Source of the DNA: Zerene cesonia
Taxonomy: Eukaryota > Arthropoda > Insecta > Lepidoptera > Pieridae
Direction of reading: 5' to 3'
Assembly: GCF_012273895.1 (NCBI RefSeq)
Contig: NC_052111.1
Coordinates: 8,246,001-8,310,000 of the forward strand
DNA: 64,000 bases
Shown here: positions 11,313 to 23,435 of the stretch, one piece after another
Numbering within the stretch: position 1 is the first letter of the stretch
Layout of the letters: the number at the start of each line of letters is the position of its first letter
Made by a program: the position numbers and the translations under genes
Notes under the pieces: generated by a model
The model's database searches: none
The model's input: the letters and a program-made list of their open reading frames with translations, nothing else
What the model was told of the DNA's origin: nothing

Positions 11313-13427
11313 GATACTAAAATTAAATTACACAATTTTAGTATCATATTAGTTGGTCATTTAGCCTACTATTCAATATGAATCTCATTAGCCTGATCTA
11401 TAAAAATAGATACAACTCGTCTGTAACTGTGCTTAAGCGGTTCTATAATGGACCATAATGAGTCCCAACACGTGATGGTGCTCGGCCTCTAGACGCGTTA
11501 TCATAGACTTACCATCATAACTACAGAACTGGCATTTGAAACTAATATTATTAATAGATTCACCTACCGCAGCAATAAATAATATTGAGATTGAAGAACG
11601 AGCGAAATTTCTTGCGATCCGTTTTATATTTTAATATCTTATTGTAAGCTTTATTAAAATACGAAAAGTATAAGCCCACGCCTTTATGTCGGTACTATCG
11701 TGATAAAATCTATCAGAATGCTATTTTTTGATCAATTTTCTTCAGCAGCCTTTTTGTCGGAAAATGACGAGACACATGCATAGTACTAAAAGCGTTGTGC
11801 TTGGTTACACATGGGTTGGTTTGTTACCTAAGCCACGGCATGATTTTCTTTGCTTTTTAATTACTAAAATATTAGATACATAAATTAATTATTTATGTGT
11901 TGGTTGTTATTGTGACCTTTTCACACTTGAGGTTACATAGTATGGATTCCCTTACCTGGGTATTCTTAAATCCAGGAATCCAGGATTTAAGAAGTTTGCA
12001 CTTCGAGAAGGTTTAAATTTTCACTATAGCTGAAAAAAAGGTTAACTTACACACTGATTGCCCAAATATTCGAAAGTTGACCACTCCTATATGTTAAAAT
12101 ATATTTTTTTATAAACTACCGACAAAATGTTTACTGCATTTTATACCGCGTGCAAAATTCATGAATATACAAAATCCCGAGAGACTGTATGTAAAATAGG
12201 CATCAAGTTAAACAATTAATACTACAATCTCAAGCCTATATCGGGGCATGCAAATTTCTCGTAGCAACGGGCTTTATCTGAGTCCTTGATTCAAGGTGCA
12301 CGTTGGTGTGCGTTTGTCAATTTTATGGCCAAGGGAAAAGATATATTTCTTCCATTTGGAATAATCTGCAGCACTAAATTCTGATAATGCTTGCTATGTA
12401 ATGTACCTCATTGTAACATATGTAATTTGAATTTGTTTTTCATATCCTTTATATATTTTCCTATGTTATGAATATCGTTTAAAACAATCAAAAAAGTTAA
12501 ATGATAGCTATTTAAGTACCAATTCAGGTTAACCTCTATGTGGTATACATAAAATAATTTATCAATTCTTAAATAAATTTATTCGAGTATAAATAATCCT
12601 CTTACATTCATCATTAGTACATTAAATATTCTATTTATATAATTATTTATTTACATAAATATACCAGTTTAAATCCGAAATTCTACCCTATAACACTAAA
12701 TCACCAGTTTCCAGTCAGATAATACACTTAACTAAGAGCTATTTGGTTTGGTCAATATATATCGTGGAGAACTCAAACAAGATTAGTAAACACACAGTGT
12801 TTGCAACTAATTTTCCTTTAATATAAGATGATAGGAGTTGTATTAAAGCCTACAGCCTACTAATGCTACAAAATCTACTTTCGACATTATGTAAATATAA
12901 TTAAATACGTTATATTTATTATTAAAAACATACATAATCTGTAATAAAATATCTTGAATCGGTGGTTAGGTTAGTCAAGTGACTAATTAGGAGATTCGTG
13001 AAGTTTAACCTTACAAACACTACATCACAGAATAATATGTACAACTACACACGTTATGTGCATTTCAATTTACCATAAAACTGTCTCCCAATTATTCAAT
13101 AAAACAAAAAAAAAATTTGACAAATATTTTTTCCAAATTCCCCGCTGCGCAAAACCACGTTTCTTTCAGCGCGTGCACATTCGTGCAGCGAAACTGGATG
13201 CCCAGCTCTTGCCAAATAAGGTGAGGAATGCGACAATAGTTTTAAGAACTGGCTTTCGCAGACTCGAACTTTTGGGTATCGTACGATGTATTAATTCTCG
13301 TAACAGTTAACTGATTACGTGATCTTTCTGACGATATTCCAATAGTCTTTTATCTTATTCAACTAATTAGCTTTAAAATGCAATATCAATAATACATAGG
13401 TTGATATTATTGAATAGTAAGATATTT
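11313..13427. other. Intergenic, nothing recognised
   Basis: No repeat termini. The 84-codon plus frame at 13056-13310 is locally GC-richer (CGCGTGCACATTCGTGCAGC) but shows no family motif. Confidence 0.45.
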
Positions 13428-13491
13428 AATTTTTACTTTTATAGCATTGGAATGCTTTATAAATGCGAAATTTTGAAAGAATAGAAAAAAA
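13428..13491 (-). repeat. SINE body fragment, same family as 35996-36366
   Basis: Reverse-strand match to the SINE body and tail (ATAGCATTGGAATGCTTTAT, then TTTTGAAAGAATAGAAAA). The tRNA head is missing. It preserves the Helitron empty site. Confidence 0.7.
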
Positions 13492-13500
13492 TTGTTCCCC

Positions 13501-13533
13501 CCTCGTGATCAAATTTTTCTATTCTTTCAAAAT
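13501..13533 (+). repeat. Second SINE body fragment in opposite orientation
   Basis: CCTCGTGATCAAATTTTTCT onward matches 36079-36110 on the plus strand with a one-base length difference. With the preceding fragment it forms a fold-back with exact 20-bp arms (13470-13489 and 13514-13533). Confidence 0.7.
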
Positions 13534-13689
13534 GAGTGAGATATGTTTTTCTGTAACTTTCGTATAATCCAGATACGATTCAAATATTAAGTAATTGATT
13601 CCACACAGAAAGCTTAGATGAACATTCACAGAACAAGAATGTCTAGGAATATCAGTTTTTATATTTATAACATTTCATCCCTGAACTTT

Positions 13690-13859
13690 ACTGATTTTCC
13701 AATTTATCTGAACATCGAAACGTGAAGGAAAACATGGTACGGAAACGGGCATGTCGATAAATCAATAGTTCAACGACAAGATATGTGGATTAAGGCCTGA
13801 ACCCTCATAGGAGGCCCGAGTCCCTCAGTGGAAACATATATGGGCTGATGATGATGGTG
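13690..13859 (+). repeat. Degenerate SINE copy with internal deletion
   Basis: Matches the same SINE 3' half (CGTGAAGGAAAACATGG, CCCTCATAGGAGGCC, ATATATGGGCTGATGATGAT) with a deletion near 13715. Older than the copies with intact duplications. Confidence 0.65.
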
Positions 13860-14024
13860 ACTCCTGAACCAATCAACATGATAGGATATCTTTTAATATT
13901 TTGTATAAAACTACAATATGTATACACATGTGAAGCTGCAGAATTTGTATATTTGAACACGCTTATTCTCATGAACAGATGATGAAAAATTATTCCATTG
14001 AAGATAACCAACAAATAAAAGAAA

Positions 14025-14052
14025 AGAAGTTGAAACCACGGGGCACAGCTAG
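14025..14052 (+). repeat. Helitron 3'-end remnant
   Basis: GAAACCACGGGGCACAGCTAG followed by T: only the terminus of the CCGCGGGG family remains. Confidence 0.45.
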
Positions 14053-15338
14053 TTTCTTAAGGTGATATAATCTTAACCTATGAATATAAACTATATTTGA
14101 CACAAAAATAAAACTTAAATATTATTCAAAACTGTATAGAACGTGTGCGATAGTCTAACAACAAAGCTGGAAAGCTAACTAATATTCCAAAACGTATGCA
14201 TTATTTCGTATATAGTTTATGCAAGTATTACAAGCTTGCTATAAACTTTACCTTCATCTCGAATCCAAAGACGGAATATCAAATACAAGCAACTATCTCA
14301 ATCATAACACAAATAGCTTTATACCAACAGTCGATAAACAAGCACACTTCTCATAAATTTGTCTGTACCAATCATACCTCAGAACTAACTAGTGTATTTC
14401 TTGTATTAGCATTAACAAAGTTTTAAATGAATAAATAACACGCAAGGCCTAGGCGTGACGTAATATTTCCCTTATCATTCATCTGTCTGCCAATCACGGT
14501 AGACTAACCCAATACTGCTGCAGGGTAACTAAAAGAATTTATATTCGAAAACCGGCATTTCATTAAGTAAAATCCCTCATTTCGACTTGTAGGGAGAACA
14601 AACATTTCCTATGGAGATTCTTCATTGGCAATTTTGTGATCCGGCTACTGCAAATTGAAATTATTGACAGAAAAAAAACATTGTCCAATAGAAACCTCCT
14701 TTTTTGAAATCGGTTAAAAAGTATCGTCGACTGAAAACTGAAAGTGGCCGCAAACATTTGATTGAAACAAAGATAAATAATAAATGACGAGGTCCCAAAC
14801 ATACTTTCCGTTATGTCTTTAAATTTTTTTTTGACAAGGGCCTAAAACTTTGAACAAAGAAAGTCAATCGCTTATTAGTACTTACAGAAAACTTGTATTT
14901 CGTAATATTTAAATCACCTTGTTATATATTTTTTGAAACGTTTAAAAGCGAATCAATTACTTCCGCGCTTTCAACCCTTTATTTTTGCTCGTAAAACGTA
15001 ACATTGCCTTCTAGAAAATTCTATAAAGTCCCTCATAAACATAGAAGCTATAAATAACTAATCATTCACTCTTAAACGTTACATAACATTAACAGCAAAC
15101 AAATTAACCAAGAACATAATAAGAGGATTGAAAAACCTGTTTAAAACTTACGTTCCCTCTGTACCGAAACAAGCTAGAGGCCATTTCCTTTTAATACGAG
15201 TTAGCGTTTAGATAATAATGTTTCTTAGACAAGATTGATCGTTCAACGTAGTGTTATTGACCTTTGTTATTTTGAATCATTTACAAGTCAGAACTTATAC
15301 GTGTGAATGTAAAAACGTGTAGCGTCGTTCTTGATTCA

Positions 15339-15372
15339 TTCGTTCTTTCGTTCTTTCGTTCGTTCGTTCATT
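15339..15372 (+). repeat. Short CGTT/CTTT tandem repeat
   Basis: Alternating CGTTCTTT and CGTT units: a simple microsatellite. Confidence 0.8.
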
Positions 15373-15652
15373 TGTTTTAATTTGAAAACTATGTAGCTAA
15401 ACTATAACGTAAATACATAGAGTAAACTATCTATTTAGCAATGTTGACTGGTTGACTAGAATTATGGACACGCACGCCATTGTAATAATGTAATAGTCCC
15501 TATCATGAACAGAGGCTGCTGAAAAACATATACACCTTAATATATATAAATTACGTGAAACGTTGTTCGTCCACGATCGACTCCTAGACAACTCAACTGA
15601 TTTTAATCGAATTTGCACACCATGTGCTGTTTGATCCAACTTAAAATAGGAT

Positions 15653-15740
15653 CATCATCATCATCATCATCATCAGCCCATATATGTTCCCACTGCTGGG
15701 ACACAGGCCTCCTATGGGGGTACAGATATATATATAGGTC
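15653..15740 (-). mobile_element. SINE 3'-tail insertion with 10-bp target-site duplication
   Basis: Contains the ATC repeat and the terminal module GGGACACAGGCCTCC of the SINE at 21198-21507. Flanked by AAAATAGGAT at 15643-15652 and 15741-15750. Promoter and head are absent. Confidence 0.8.
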
Positions 15741-15785
15741 AAAATAGGATACTTTATATTATTTCAACAGCGATTAATTACTATC

Positions 15786-15811
15786 CGAGCGGGGCCGGGG
15801 CGTCCAGTTAG
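15786..15811 (+). repeat. Helitron 3'-end remnant
   Basis: GAGCGGGGCCGGGGCGTCC then AGTTAG and T, as in the GAACGCRCT family terminus. Confidence 0.4.
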
Positions 15812-16159
15812 TACATTTATTAATATATAAGGAGTCGGAGTTAATATGTGTTTGTAGCATAATTATTAATGATAAGAAAAAAATAGAGAAACTTCGTGAA
15901 AGGGGTCATTTAAATAATTCAGGAAATATCATGTGCAATGTATAGATTATAAGTAGTAACTTTTCATCGCAAAGTAATATAAAACAAAATGAATAACTAG
16001 ACAGAGAGAGCAGCCATTTTTCATAAAGTTTCGTCTAGACAAATAATTGGTAATTGATTTAAAGGTCGATAAAGCATTTTTAGGATATCTTAAGAAAACG
16101 TGGAACTAAAAATTATGTAATCTTTTGTTAGTGCTTTATGGTTAAATGTTACAATCTAT

Positions 16160-16181
16160 CGCGTTTATAATATTAGTAGGA
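16160..16181 (-). repeat. Helitron 5'-end remnant
   Basis: GTTTATAATATTAGTAGGAT is the reverse of the conserved TCCTACTAATATTATAAA start. Nothing else of the element remains. Confidence 0.4.
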
Positions 16182-16737
16182 TATTATTCACTTCTCAATA
16201 CACACGGATATCCACACACACACACAAATAAAAATGTATGAAAACAATATCAATAACAATATTTTTATAATCTAGCAATAACATAATAAATTGTTCCATT
16301 TTAATTCAATTCCCATGCTAATTAAACAAACTAAGCTAAAAATTATCTATAAGTTCTAGACTTGATATTAAACTGAGAAAGTGGGATATAATTTAACGCT
16401 GTATCTGAAACTATCCTTCTAGCAACGTTGACAAATAACATGATACAAGAACTAACGATACACAGCTTTCCCCGATAATTAATATGGATGCTTTATAAAG
16501 AATATCTGCGCATTGTATTTTGAGAAGTATATTATTAAATAATTATTTGATTATATTGTTAAGGTTCATAGCTGTAATCGTTATATAACTAATAGTTTTC
16601 CTCAATATATAGCCTATTTGACATAATAAATATTTTTTCAATTCGAACTAGAACTTCTAATTCGAAATTTAGAAAGAAGCAGTTCGAATAATAATAATAG
16701 CTTTAAGAGAATCTTTTTAGCTTTTAATTACTGCTGT

Positions 16738-16908
16738 TATCGTGGCTTTACTCGCGTGGTATATAAGCAAAAAGTAGCATATGTGCTTATCCATACTATG
16801 TTATAGCTCCGTACCAAATTTCATGCATATTCGATCAGCAGTTTTTGCGGGAATGAGTAACAAACATCCATACATTCTTACTAACTTCTCAATATTATAA
16901 TGTATAGA
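16738..16908 (-). mobile_element. Helitron copy, reverse orientation
   Basis: The minus-strand start TCTATACATTATAATATTG is preceded by A. CCGTACCAAATTTCATGC and CAGCAGTTTTTGCGGGAATG are internal blocks. The 3' hairpin is eroded. Confidence 0.65.
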
Positions 16909-17269
16909 TTTAGATTACAGCACTTGAATTGATGTACATATGATGAAAAATATACTCTGAGATAGCTACTTCTTCTGTAACTAAGCTGTCAAGTCTAAAA
17001 CAACTAGGTTTTTCTAAGCTAGTCTGTGCTGCCCTAGATGGATGGTAACACAAAATATACAAATTAGTCGGTTGTTAAGGCAGTTTCTAATAATTTTTAT
17101 ATACATATGAACTGTATTTATTGCCGTTAAAACTAAAAAGGTAGGTACCCTATACCTTCTATTTTTAAAGTTTTCTTCCTAACTCGTACATTACTTAGTA
17201 TAATACTTGTAAAATATAAGTCTGTCAAACCCCATCTAATGCTGTGAAACCATTGCACAGAATTCAGTT

Positions 17270-17402
17270 TATTTATTTTTTGTTTAACTCTTTATTGTAC
17301 ATGACAAACGAAAACACAAATGGAAAAAATTACACCACAACCATATAGTACAACGGCCTTATCACTATGCAGTGATCTCTACCAGGCAACCGCGGGAGAA
17401 AG
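17270..17402 (-). repeat. Probable LINE 3' end
   Basis: The plus strand reads TTTATTGTACATGAC, then CAACGGCCTTATCACT and GATCTCTACCAGGCAACC. Its reverse has an AATAAAG motif near the end, like 3' tails of lepidopteran non-LTR retrotransposons. No reverse transcriptase coding remains. Confidence 0.4.
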
Positions 17403-17639
17403 GTAAAAGGAGTGAAATATTAATAAAATTTTAGTACCAAACTTTCTGATAAAAAAGTTCTAAATTCTTATTTACGAATAACAATAGCAGTTAGTATTAA
17501 CAACAACAATGGATGCAATGACCGCAAAGTCGCACAATTTATTTACGAGTCTGAAATTTGTTATTTCGTGCAGTTTTCTCCGCCCCTAATAAATCTAGAA
17601 AAATGGCGCGTATTTATGCCGGCTACAATGTTGCAAGTA

Positions 17640-17690
17640 TTAACGAATACTAGCCTCTTTTCCCGACTTCGTTCGAGTAAAGGGATAAAA
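17640..17690 (-). repeat. Possible Helitron 3' remnant
   Basis: ACTAGCCTCTTTTCCCGAC, then TTCGTTCGAGTAAAGGG, reads as a reversed CTAGT terminus with an eroded hairpin. Confidence 0.3.
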
Positions 17691-17840
17691 ATATTGCACG
17701 TGTTACTCGGCAAAGATGTAACTTTCTGATGATCTAAGGATTTTTAAAACCGATTTTTTCGAAAGTTTTTGAGTTAATTCCTAACAAATAAATAACAAAC
17801 AATCGAGACATATTTCAATATTATATCAGTTCAGATATTA

Positions 17841-18101
17841 TTGGTTATATTATAAATGTGTTGTGTATTTGTCTGTCTGTCGCTACGGAGCGATATGGTA
17901 TGATTTTTATATCTGGAGAAGGTTAGTAGGCTAGAGAGAAATACAAATAGGCTTCTTTTTATTTTAGGGTAACATCATCTGATTATGATGCCCATACGAA
18001 TCACTCCGAATTATGAATTCAGATAGATGGCGCTATATTAAAAATGAGACAAATGTCAAATTACCTTGACCACGCGATAGAAGCCGCTCGTGTAAATCTA
18101 G
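17841..18101 (+). mobile_element. Helitron, TGTCTGTC family
   Basis: ATATTATAAATGTGTTGTG, TTTGTCTGTCTGTCGCTACG, end CACGCGATAGAAGCCGC with AATCTAG before T. The interior carries GATAGATGGCGCTATATT. Confidence 0.62.
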
Positions 18102-18482
18102 TATCTCTAAATAGCTTTTAAATGCGACACAAGAAAGAATGTTGCAAACTTTCTAGGCCGGTTTCTCAGGTCCCTTTATAGGCATTTTATCTATTTAATA
18201 ACCCCATTGAATCGATAATTCGCGTACTTTATCCGAGTTTAACTTCACAGAGCAATGTGATAGTGTTGAACAGTTAAGATAACTTTCTTTACGTTTCGCA
18301 GCTATCGTTAAGTCTTATAGTTTAATTTTATAAGTTTAAATCAGATACTAATTTCATGCATAAGTTATTTTAGCTTTATTACCCATCGTCCTTGTTTTGT
18401 TTAGATGTAAAATGTTAGCCTTTATCTAGATAGATATTTTAACACACCCTCATAAGATCTTAATAGAAAAGTTTGATAATTT

Positions 18483-18518
18483 TGTATCTTTTAATAATAT
18501 AGTTTATTAAAAGATACA
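18483..18518. repeat. Perfect 15-bp inverted repeat, 6-nt loop
   Basis: TGTATCTTTTAATAA (18483-18497) and TTATTAAAAGATACA (18504-18518). A partial third repeat TTTATTAAAGATAG follows. Confidence 0.85.
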
Positions 18519-20713
18519 TTGTTTATTAAAGATAGATTAACACATTTTTAAATGACATGACCCACCCGCTTATGTTTGAACCATATGTGGCCCTAATATC
18601 TGAAATGTAGGTAACATCCACACTATCAAAACAAGCACTCACAAATGTGGATAGGCCATTAATAAAGTGGGAATGTAAACTACTCGTTTCTCAATAAAAA
18701 GCCGAAAACGCGCCAAATTTGTAACACAAAAGTCGTTTGATGGCGAGAACACAAGTCTATCGTCATGCCGCGGCCATTGTTGTAAAATTGGGCACGAAAA
18801 ACAATTCGCGCCGGTCGAACATTCGACACCGTCCGAATGTGCACACGTCTAAACACAAACCAACAGAAATACATTTCTTTCAACTCCAAATTTGGTCCTA
18901 ATTGGTAATCATTCGTGAGAGTTGACGGAGAATTCGTTTTGGAATAAAAATATAAAACTACAATAAAATTAGTCAAATACTGGTATGACGTAAATATACT
19001 TATTTCAATGATAAACATTGTCTTCCTTGGTTGATATTGGCTATTATTTATGGTTTTTGATATAATTTCTAATTTTAAACACAAATCTATAATTAGAATT
19101 ATATGGTAACTGTACGAAGAATCAAAAGAGCTGATTTCTCCCATATGAGTCAGATGTCTGGCAACTTACAATAAAAATATAATAATTCATTGTGTTGGCA
19201 ACAGAACATTGGCTAGAAAACTAGAATGGGGTTTCCTGCCTCGTCAATTCAGCTATTTGCTTTCAATTCGTGAGTTTTAAGAACAATAGTAAGTTTTAAC
19301 GACAATCATAAAATTAATTAGAGTTCAATAGATTTAAATGAAATTAACGGACTGTTTTGGGAAAGTTTTTTTTTGTTTTTTACTTAGATATTTTAAACCG
19401 ATCAGTACGTTCTGACCATTACGGGACTCACGTCGTATTATACATACATTCATGCGAAATGTTAACAACTATGACGTTGCAAGACTTTATAAATCCAGAG
19501 TTCAACGTACACTGGTTGTACCAGTCTCCTAACGGTACTATAATGAATTATAAATCATTATGACACAAGTGCAAGGCACGTATACAAAAGACTAAACATT
19601 TGTCATGACGTTCGCGGGAAAGGATTTTGAGTATTATTAACGACGCACAAGACTTACAATTGCTTGCTTGTATATTAAGTTCTGTTCTTCATGTATATTA
19701 AATGGGATTACGGATAATACGCGGAGACTAATGAAGGTAGGTGTTACAATTCGTACAAGAAATTGAATATGCCAAATGTTATGCGATTGGGGGCTCAAAT
19801 TGTTACTCCTTCATGATCTAGATTATGCAAGGATAATTAATAGGTTTTGTACATGTTTCTGACGTATGTGATCTATGGCCTCTCGTATACAAAATATCGC
19901 GGAACAGCTAAGAATTTGCAGGCTCGACTGCGGTCCACAAAGTCTCGGTAAGTCAGAGAAAAAGTATACCAGTTGTAAAGCATCGTTCAGTTGTTTTGAT
20001 GGGTAATTGTTTTTATTTTTGCTTACGATAAGCATCTTCAGACAGTGGGTTGAAAAAATATTGTATATTCAGTGGTTCTCAGACATATTTCGTCTAACGC
20101 TCACTTTAATCATAATTTATTTTTCTCCAAATGCTGATTGAAGCGACCAAGGACCCAGTAAAAATGTAATTGTCGTTTAACAGTACAATATAATGAATCA
20201 TCTAGACTTATTTTCTTTTATATCATATGAATATGTAATAAGTTTTAAACTGTTACGAATGCCTTCAGTACAGATACCGAAACGAGGTGTAAAAATATTA
20301 AAACCACAACAAAAACAATTTCTTCTGCACTTCTCACAATCAAAAAGAGTCCTTCCGAAATCCTTACGAAATGTCATACAGAACCTCTAAATAGGCTACT
20401 CTCTCGTTTCTAATCTAAAAATGTATCTCAATAAGGAAGAGCACAATAAGGAAACGTGGATGAAATAACAATTTTCTAGACGTAATCTGCAACAGATGGA
20501 AAACAGCCGGCGTCCCGCAAAACAACTATCTTATTATGCATTACGTCTTGTCGATTTGTGTCGTACGATACTAAGTTTTTGTTGAAACGAATAAATCTTC
20601 TTTGTTGCCAAAAAAACTATGAGTTGGCTGCGTTATGGAAACTGATCTGTCGAATTTATCTTGATATTAAGTTTGCAAAATACATCAAAAATAATGTTAA
20701 ATTACAAGACGGT
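18519..20713. other. Intergenic; one GC-richer island
   Basis: 18700-18850 is richer in CG (CGGCCATTGTTG, CGCGCCGGTCG) and the minus strand is open for 154 codons at 18680-19144. That frame has a low-complexity Ser/Tyr/Ile composition and no motif, so I do not call it a gene. A conserved regulatory patch is possible. Confidence 0.35.
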
Positions 20714-20733
20714 GCTCAGTACCGGTACTGAGC
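20714..20733. repeat. Perfect 20-bp palindrome
   Basis: GCTCAGTACC followed directly by its reverse complement GGTACTGAGC, with no loop. It stands in otherwise ordinary AT-rich sequence. Confidence 0.9.
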
Positions 20734-20986
20734 TGTTGTGGTCAATTATTGGACACATATAAACATAACATTTTCGTTTACTTCATTATTATTTCCGCTA
20801 TTTTAACGATGCACTTGGTTATTACTCCCAAATGAATTTAAAGCACGTAATCAGATATAAATTAAAGAGAACTCAAATTGATCACCGATATATACCTTTA
20901 AAATGTACATTAAATTACACAATACCGTTTACAACTTTTGAAACAACTTTGCTCCATACGAATCCCAAACAACAAACCATACCACA

Positions 20987-21165
20987 TCCTACTTCCTACT
21001 TAATATTATAAATGCGACAGTTTGTAGGGATGTATGTGTGTACTGAACCGATTGCAATGAAATTTGGTACGTAGACAGCTGCACATATGGAATAACATAT
21101 AAGCAACTTTATATCCCGATATTCTTACGGGATACAGACGCGGGTGAAACCGCGGGGCGCAGCTA
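20987..21165 (+). mobile_element. Non-autonomous Helitron, CCGCGGGG family
   Basis: Same TCCTACTTCCTACTTAATA start as the 2790 copy, preceded by A. The 3' end is GCAGCTAT rather than GCAGCTAG, so the terminal CTAG has mutated. A full-length SINE inserted shortly downstream. Confidence 0.8.
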
Positions 21166-21197
21166 TTTTACTATAAACCAGTCTACTATAACCAATC

Positions 21198-21507
21198 ATC
21201 ATCATCAGCCTATATATGTTCCCACTGCTGGGACACAGGCCTCCTATGAGGGTTCAGGCCATAATCCACCACGCTGGCCAAGTGCGGGTTGGCAGATGTC
21301 ACATGTCGTCGAACTTTTAATTCTTGGACATGCCGGTTTCCTCACGATGTTTTCCTTCACCGTTTTAAGCAGTGGTGATGTTATCCACATGCGCAGATAA
21401 ATTGAAAAATCAATTTATTTCCTGCACGCCCGCCCGGTCTCGAACCCGGACTTATCGATTTTGAAGTCCGAGGTTCTCACCACTGAGCCACCACTGCTTT
21501 TCAATTC
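21198..21507 (-). mobile_element. Full-length tRNA-derived SINE, 310 bp, with target-site duplication
   Basis: Flanked by a perfect 13-bp duplication ACTATAACCAATC (21185-21197 and 21508-21520). On the minus strand it starts AAGCAGTGGTGGCTCAGTGG: A box TGGCTCAGTGG (21480-21490), B box GGGTTCGAGACC (21436-21447). It ends in a GAT-repeat tail. The perfect duplication and intact promoter boxes suggest a young insertion. Partial copies of its 3' end occur at 13690, 15653, 47591, 51301 and 53855. Confidence 0.9.
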
Positions 21508-22151
21508 ACTATAACCAATCGTCTAGGTATTTAGGTATCAAATAACGACCACGAACAAGGTCATGGCAGCCGTTAGTCAAAGCCGCCGATATTTCCCGAA
21601 ATAGACGATAAAAAACCTAAAGACCACGGTTTACTATTGTCTAATGTCAAAGACAAAGAATCTATTGTCGTATTTATAAATATTTCATGCGGTTCCTAAA
21701 ACTTTGATTATAAAATGAATCTTAGTAATTTGAAACATTACACGTTTTATACGGTTTCTTTTTTCTTGCAAAAATAGAAATGAAATTAATTATGACACAT
21801 ATTTTAACGTAATCATAGTGTAATTTTTACTTATGTACATATTACTGACGTATCTTACGCTATCTTTCTAAAATTTGATCCAAATAGACTCATACCTAAA
21901 ATTATGTACGTGGATAGACGCTAAATATATTTAAATTGAATTTAATGAAAACCTTGCCCCTTATTTAATTGTGTATGCCCCAGCGAGCCAGCGTCACGGA
22001 AGGTGCCTTGCGATGCGCTACACTTGCTACTTTAAAAACCTTTTCCTTGTGGCTATAGGTTCCGTATCTTTGAGATGAATCGAAAGCATTAGAACGATTG
22101 CTTATTGGAAGTTGCAAAATAAATCAACAAAGCTATAAACTGAATTATAGA

Positions 22152-22240
22152 CTAGCTTTTACCTCCAGCTTCGCCTTTTAAATACGGAGTTTAATGGATG
22201 TTATTATGCGTATAAACCTTCCACTTCAAATTACAATTAA
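22152..22240 (-). repeat. Helitron 3' fragment, AACATTTATTAAA family
   Basis: The plus strand starts CTAGCTTTTACCTCCAGC, the reverse of the 3' end of the 27843-28034 element. GGATGTTATTATGCGTATAA follows. The 5' half is missing. Confidence 0.5.
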
Positions 22241-22303
22241 ACCATACAAATTCATTGTAGTATGTAGTGTATTTACCATACAAATTCATTGTAGTATGTA
22301 GTG
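22241..22303 (+). repeat. Tandem duplication of a 29-bp unit
   Basis: ACCATACAAATTCATTG then TAGTATGTAGTG occurs twice, identical, at 22241-22269 and 22275-22303 with a 5-base spacer. The unit abuts the Helitron fragment. Confidence 0.85.
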
Positions 22304-23280
22304 ACAATAAATTGAGGAAGAGGTAAGGTTCAACCACAAATATTTTATTTGTATCATAATAAGTTTCGTTATTGTTCAATTCTTGTATCAAAAATAATAA
22401 TGACTTTTAATTTTGTTTTATTCTTTGTTTAAAAAATGAATCCGTTGGTCTATAGTTATTTTTTTAGTCTGTCTTCGCCCGTGTTGAATCGAATAAGAGT
22501 ACCTATACTTTAAACTCATTTATTGTATCAACATGTCCAAATTTGCTTAAAATCTGTTGAGCTAATTTACATGAGTGTCCATCCATTACAACATTTCATA
22601 TTCACAAATTTAAACAAATTGCTTTTTTAACGTCTATCATTAATACTTAATACATAATTGGCCACGTACCACGAATAACGTTGTAAACTCATAAATTAAT
22701 AAATGTTCCATAAGCGAAATCATTAAACGTAGGTACCTATGATCATATGAATTCCAGGTATCGTCATAAAGACCAAAATTCCCGTTCACGGCCCATAAAT
22801 ATTGCGTTAATTCGATACACGGAACCCCAAAGCAAATTAGACCGAAATCTGAGGAGCTAACAAATCATCGTTTGTGTTTTTGAACTCGTGGGAGAACACG
22901 ACGTAATTTCCTACTTGCCCATTTGAAACCAACTAATTTGTATTATACAGGGTTAAAACAAAAAAATACCTTATTATCAGAAACAATCGATGCTAGACGG
23001 TTCGTGAAGGATATTTGATTTTGTTTTGTCGAAAAATATATCGGTCAAAGTGATTCACACATTTTGTTTTCCCTTTTTTAACACGCTTTTATTAGTTTCA
23101 TCTTCGTTTGTATGAATGCGACTTCTTTAGACCAGATTTGGACACACTTTAAACGGGCAGATTAAATTCAAACTTTTTATATAATAACTCATAAATGATA
23201 TAAATATAATGTTAATTATCAAAGATCAGACTAGACAATAATTTCATGACTGAAGCGTGTTTTTAGTTTTAAATATTACA

Positions 23281-23435
23281 CTAAAGAGTTTCATTGTTCA
23301 TTTGTTTGTTTAAACGCGCTTATCTCAGGATTCACTGCACCAATTTAAACAATTCTTTCACCATGGATATGTACATGATTCCTGAGTGATATATGCTGTA
23401 TATATACCAAGGATGGAAGTCGGGTGGACCGTCAG
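23281..23435 (+). mobile_element. Helitron, GAACGCRCT family, degenerate ends
   Basis: TTTGTTTAAACGCGCTTATC, TTCTTTCACCATGGATATG, end GTGGACCGTCAG before T. Confidence 0.62.

Noticed and set aside
15651..15675. CRISPR-like or independent microsatellite array of ATC units
   Set aside because: It is the simple-repeat tail of a SINE fragment with a clear target-site duplication.
18680..19144. 154-codon minus-strand frame
   Set aside because: Low-complexity AT-driven composition, no domain, no splice or start context; noted as part of a GC-richer island only.
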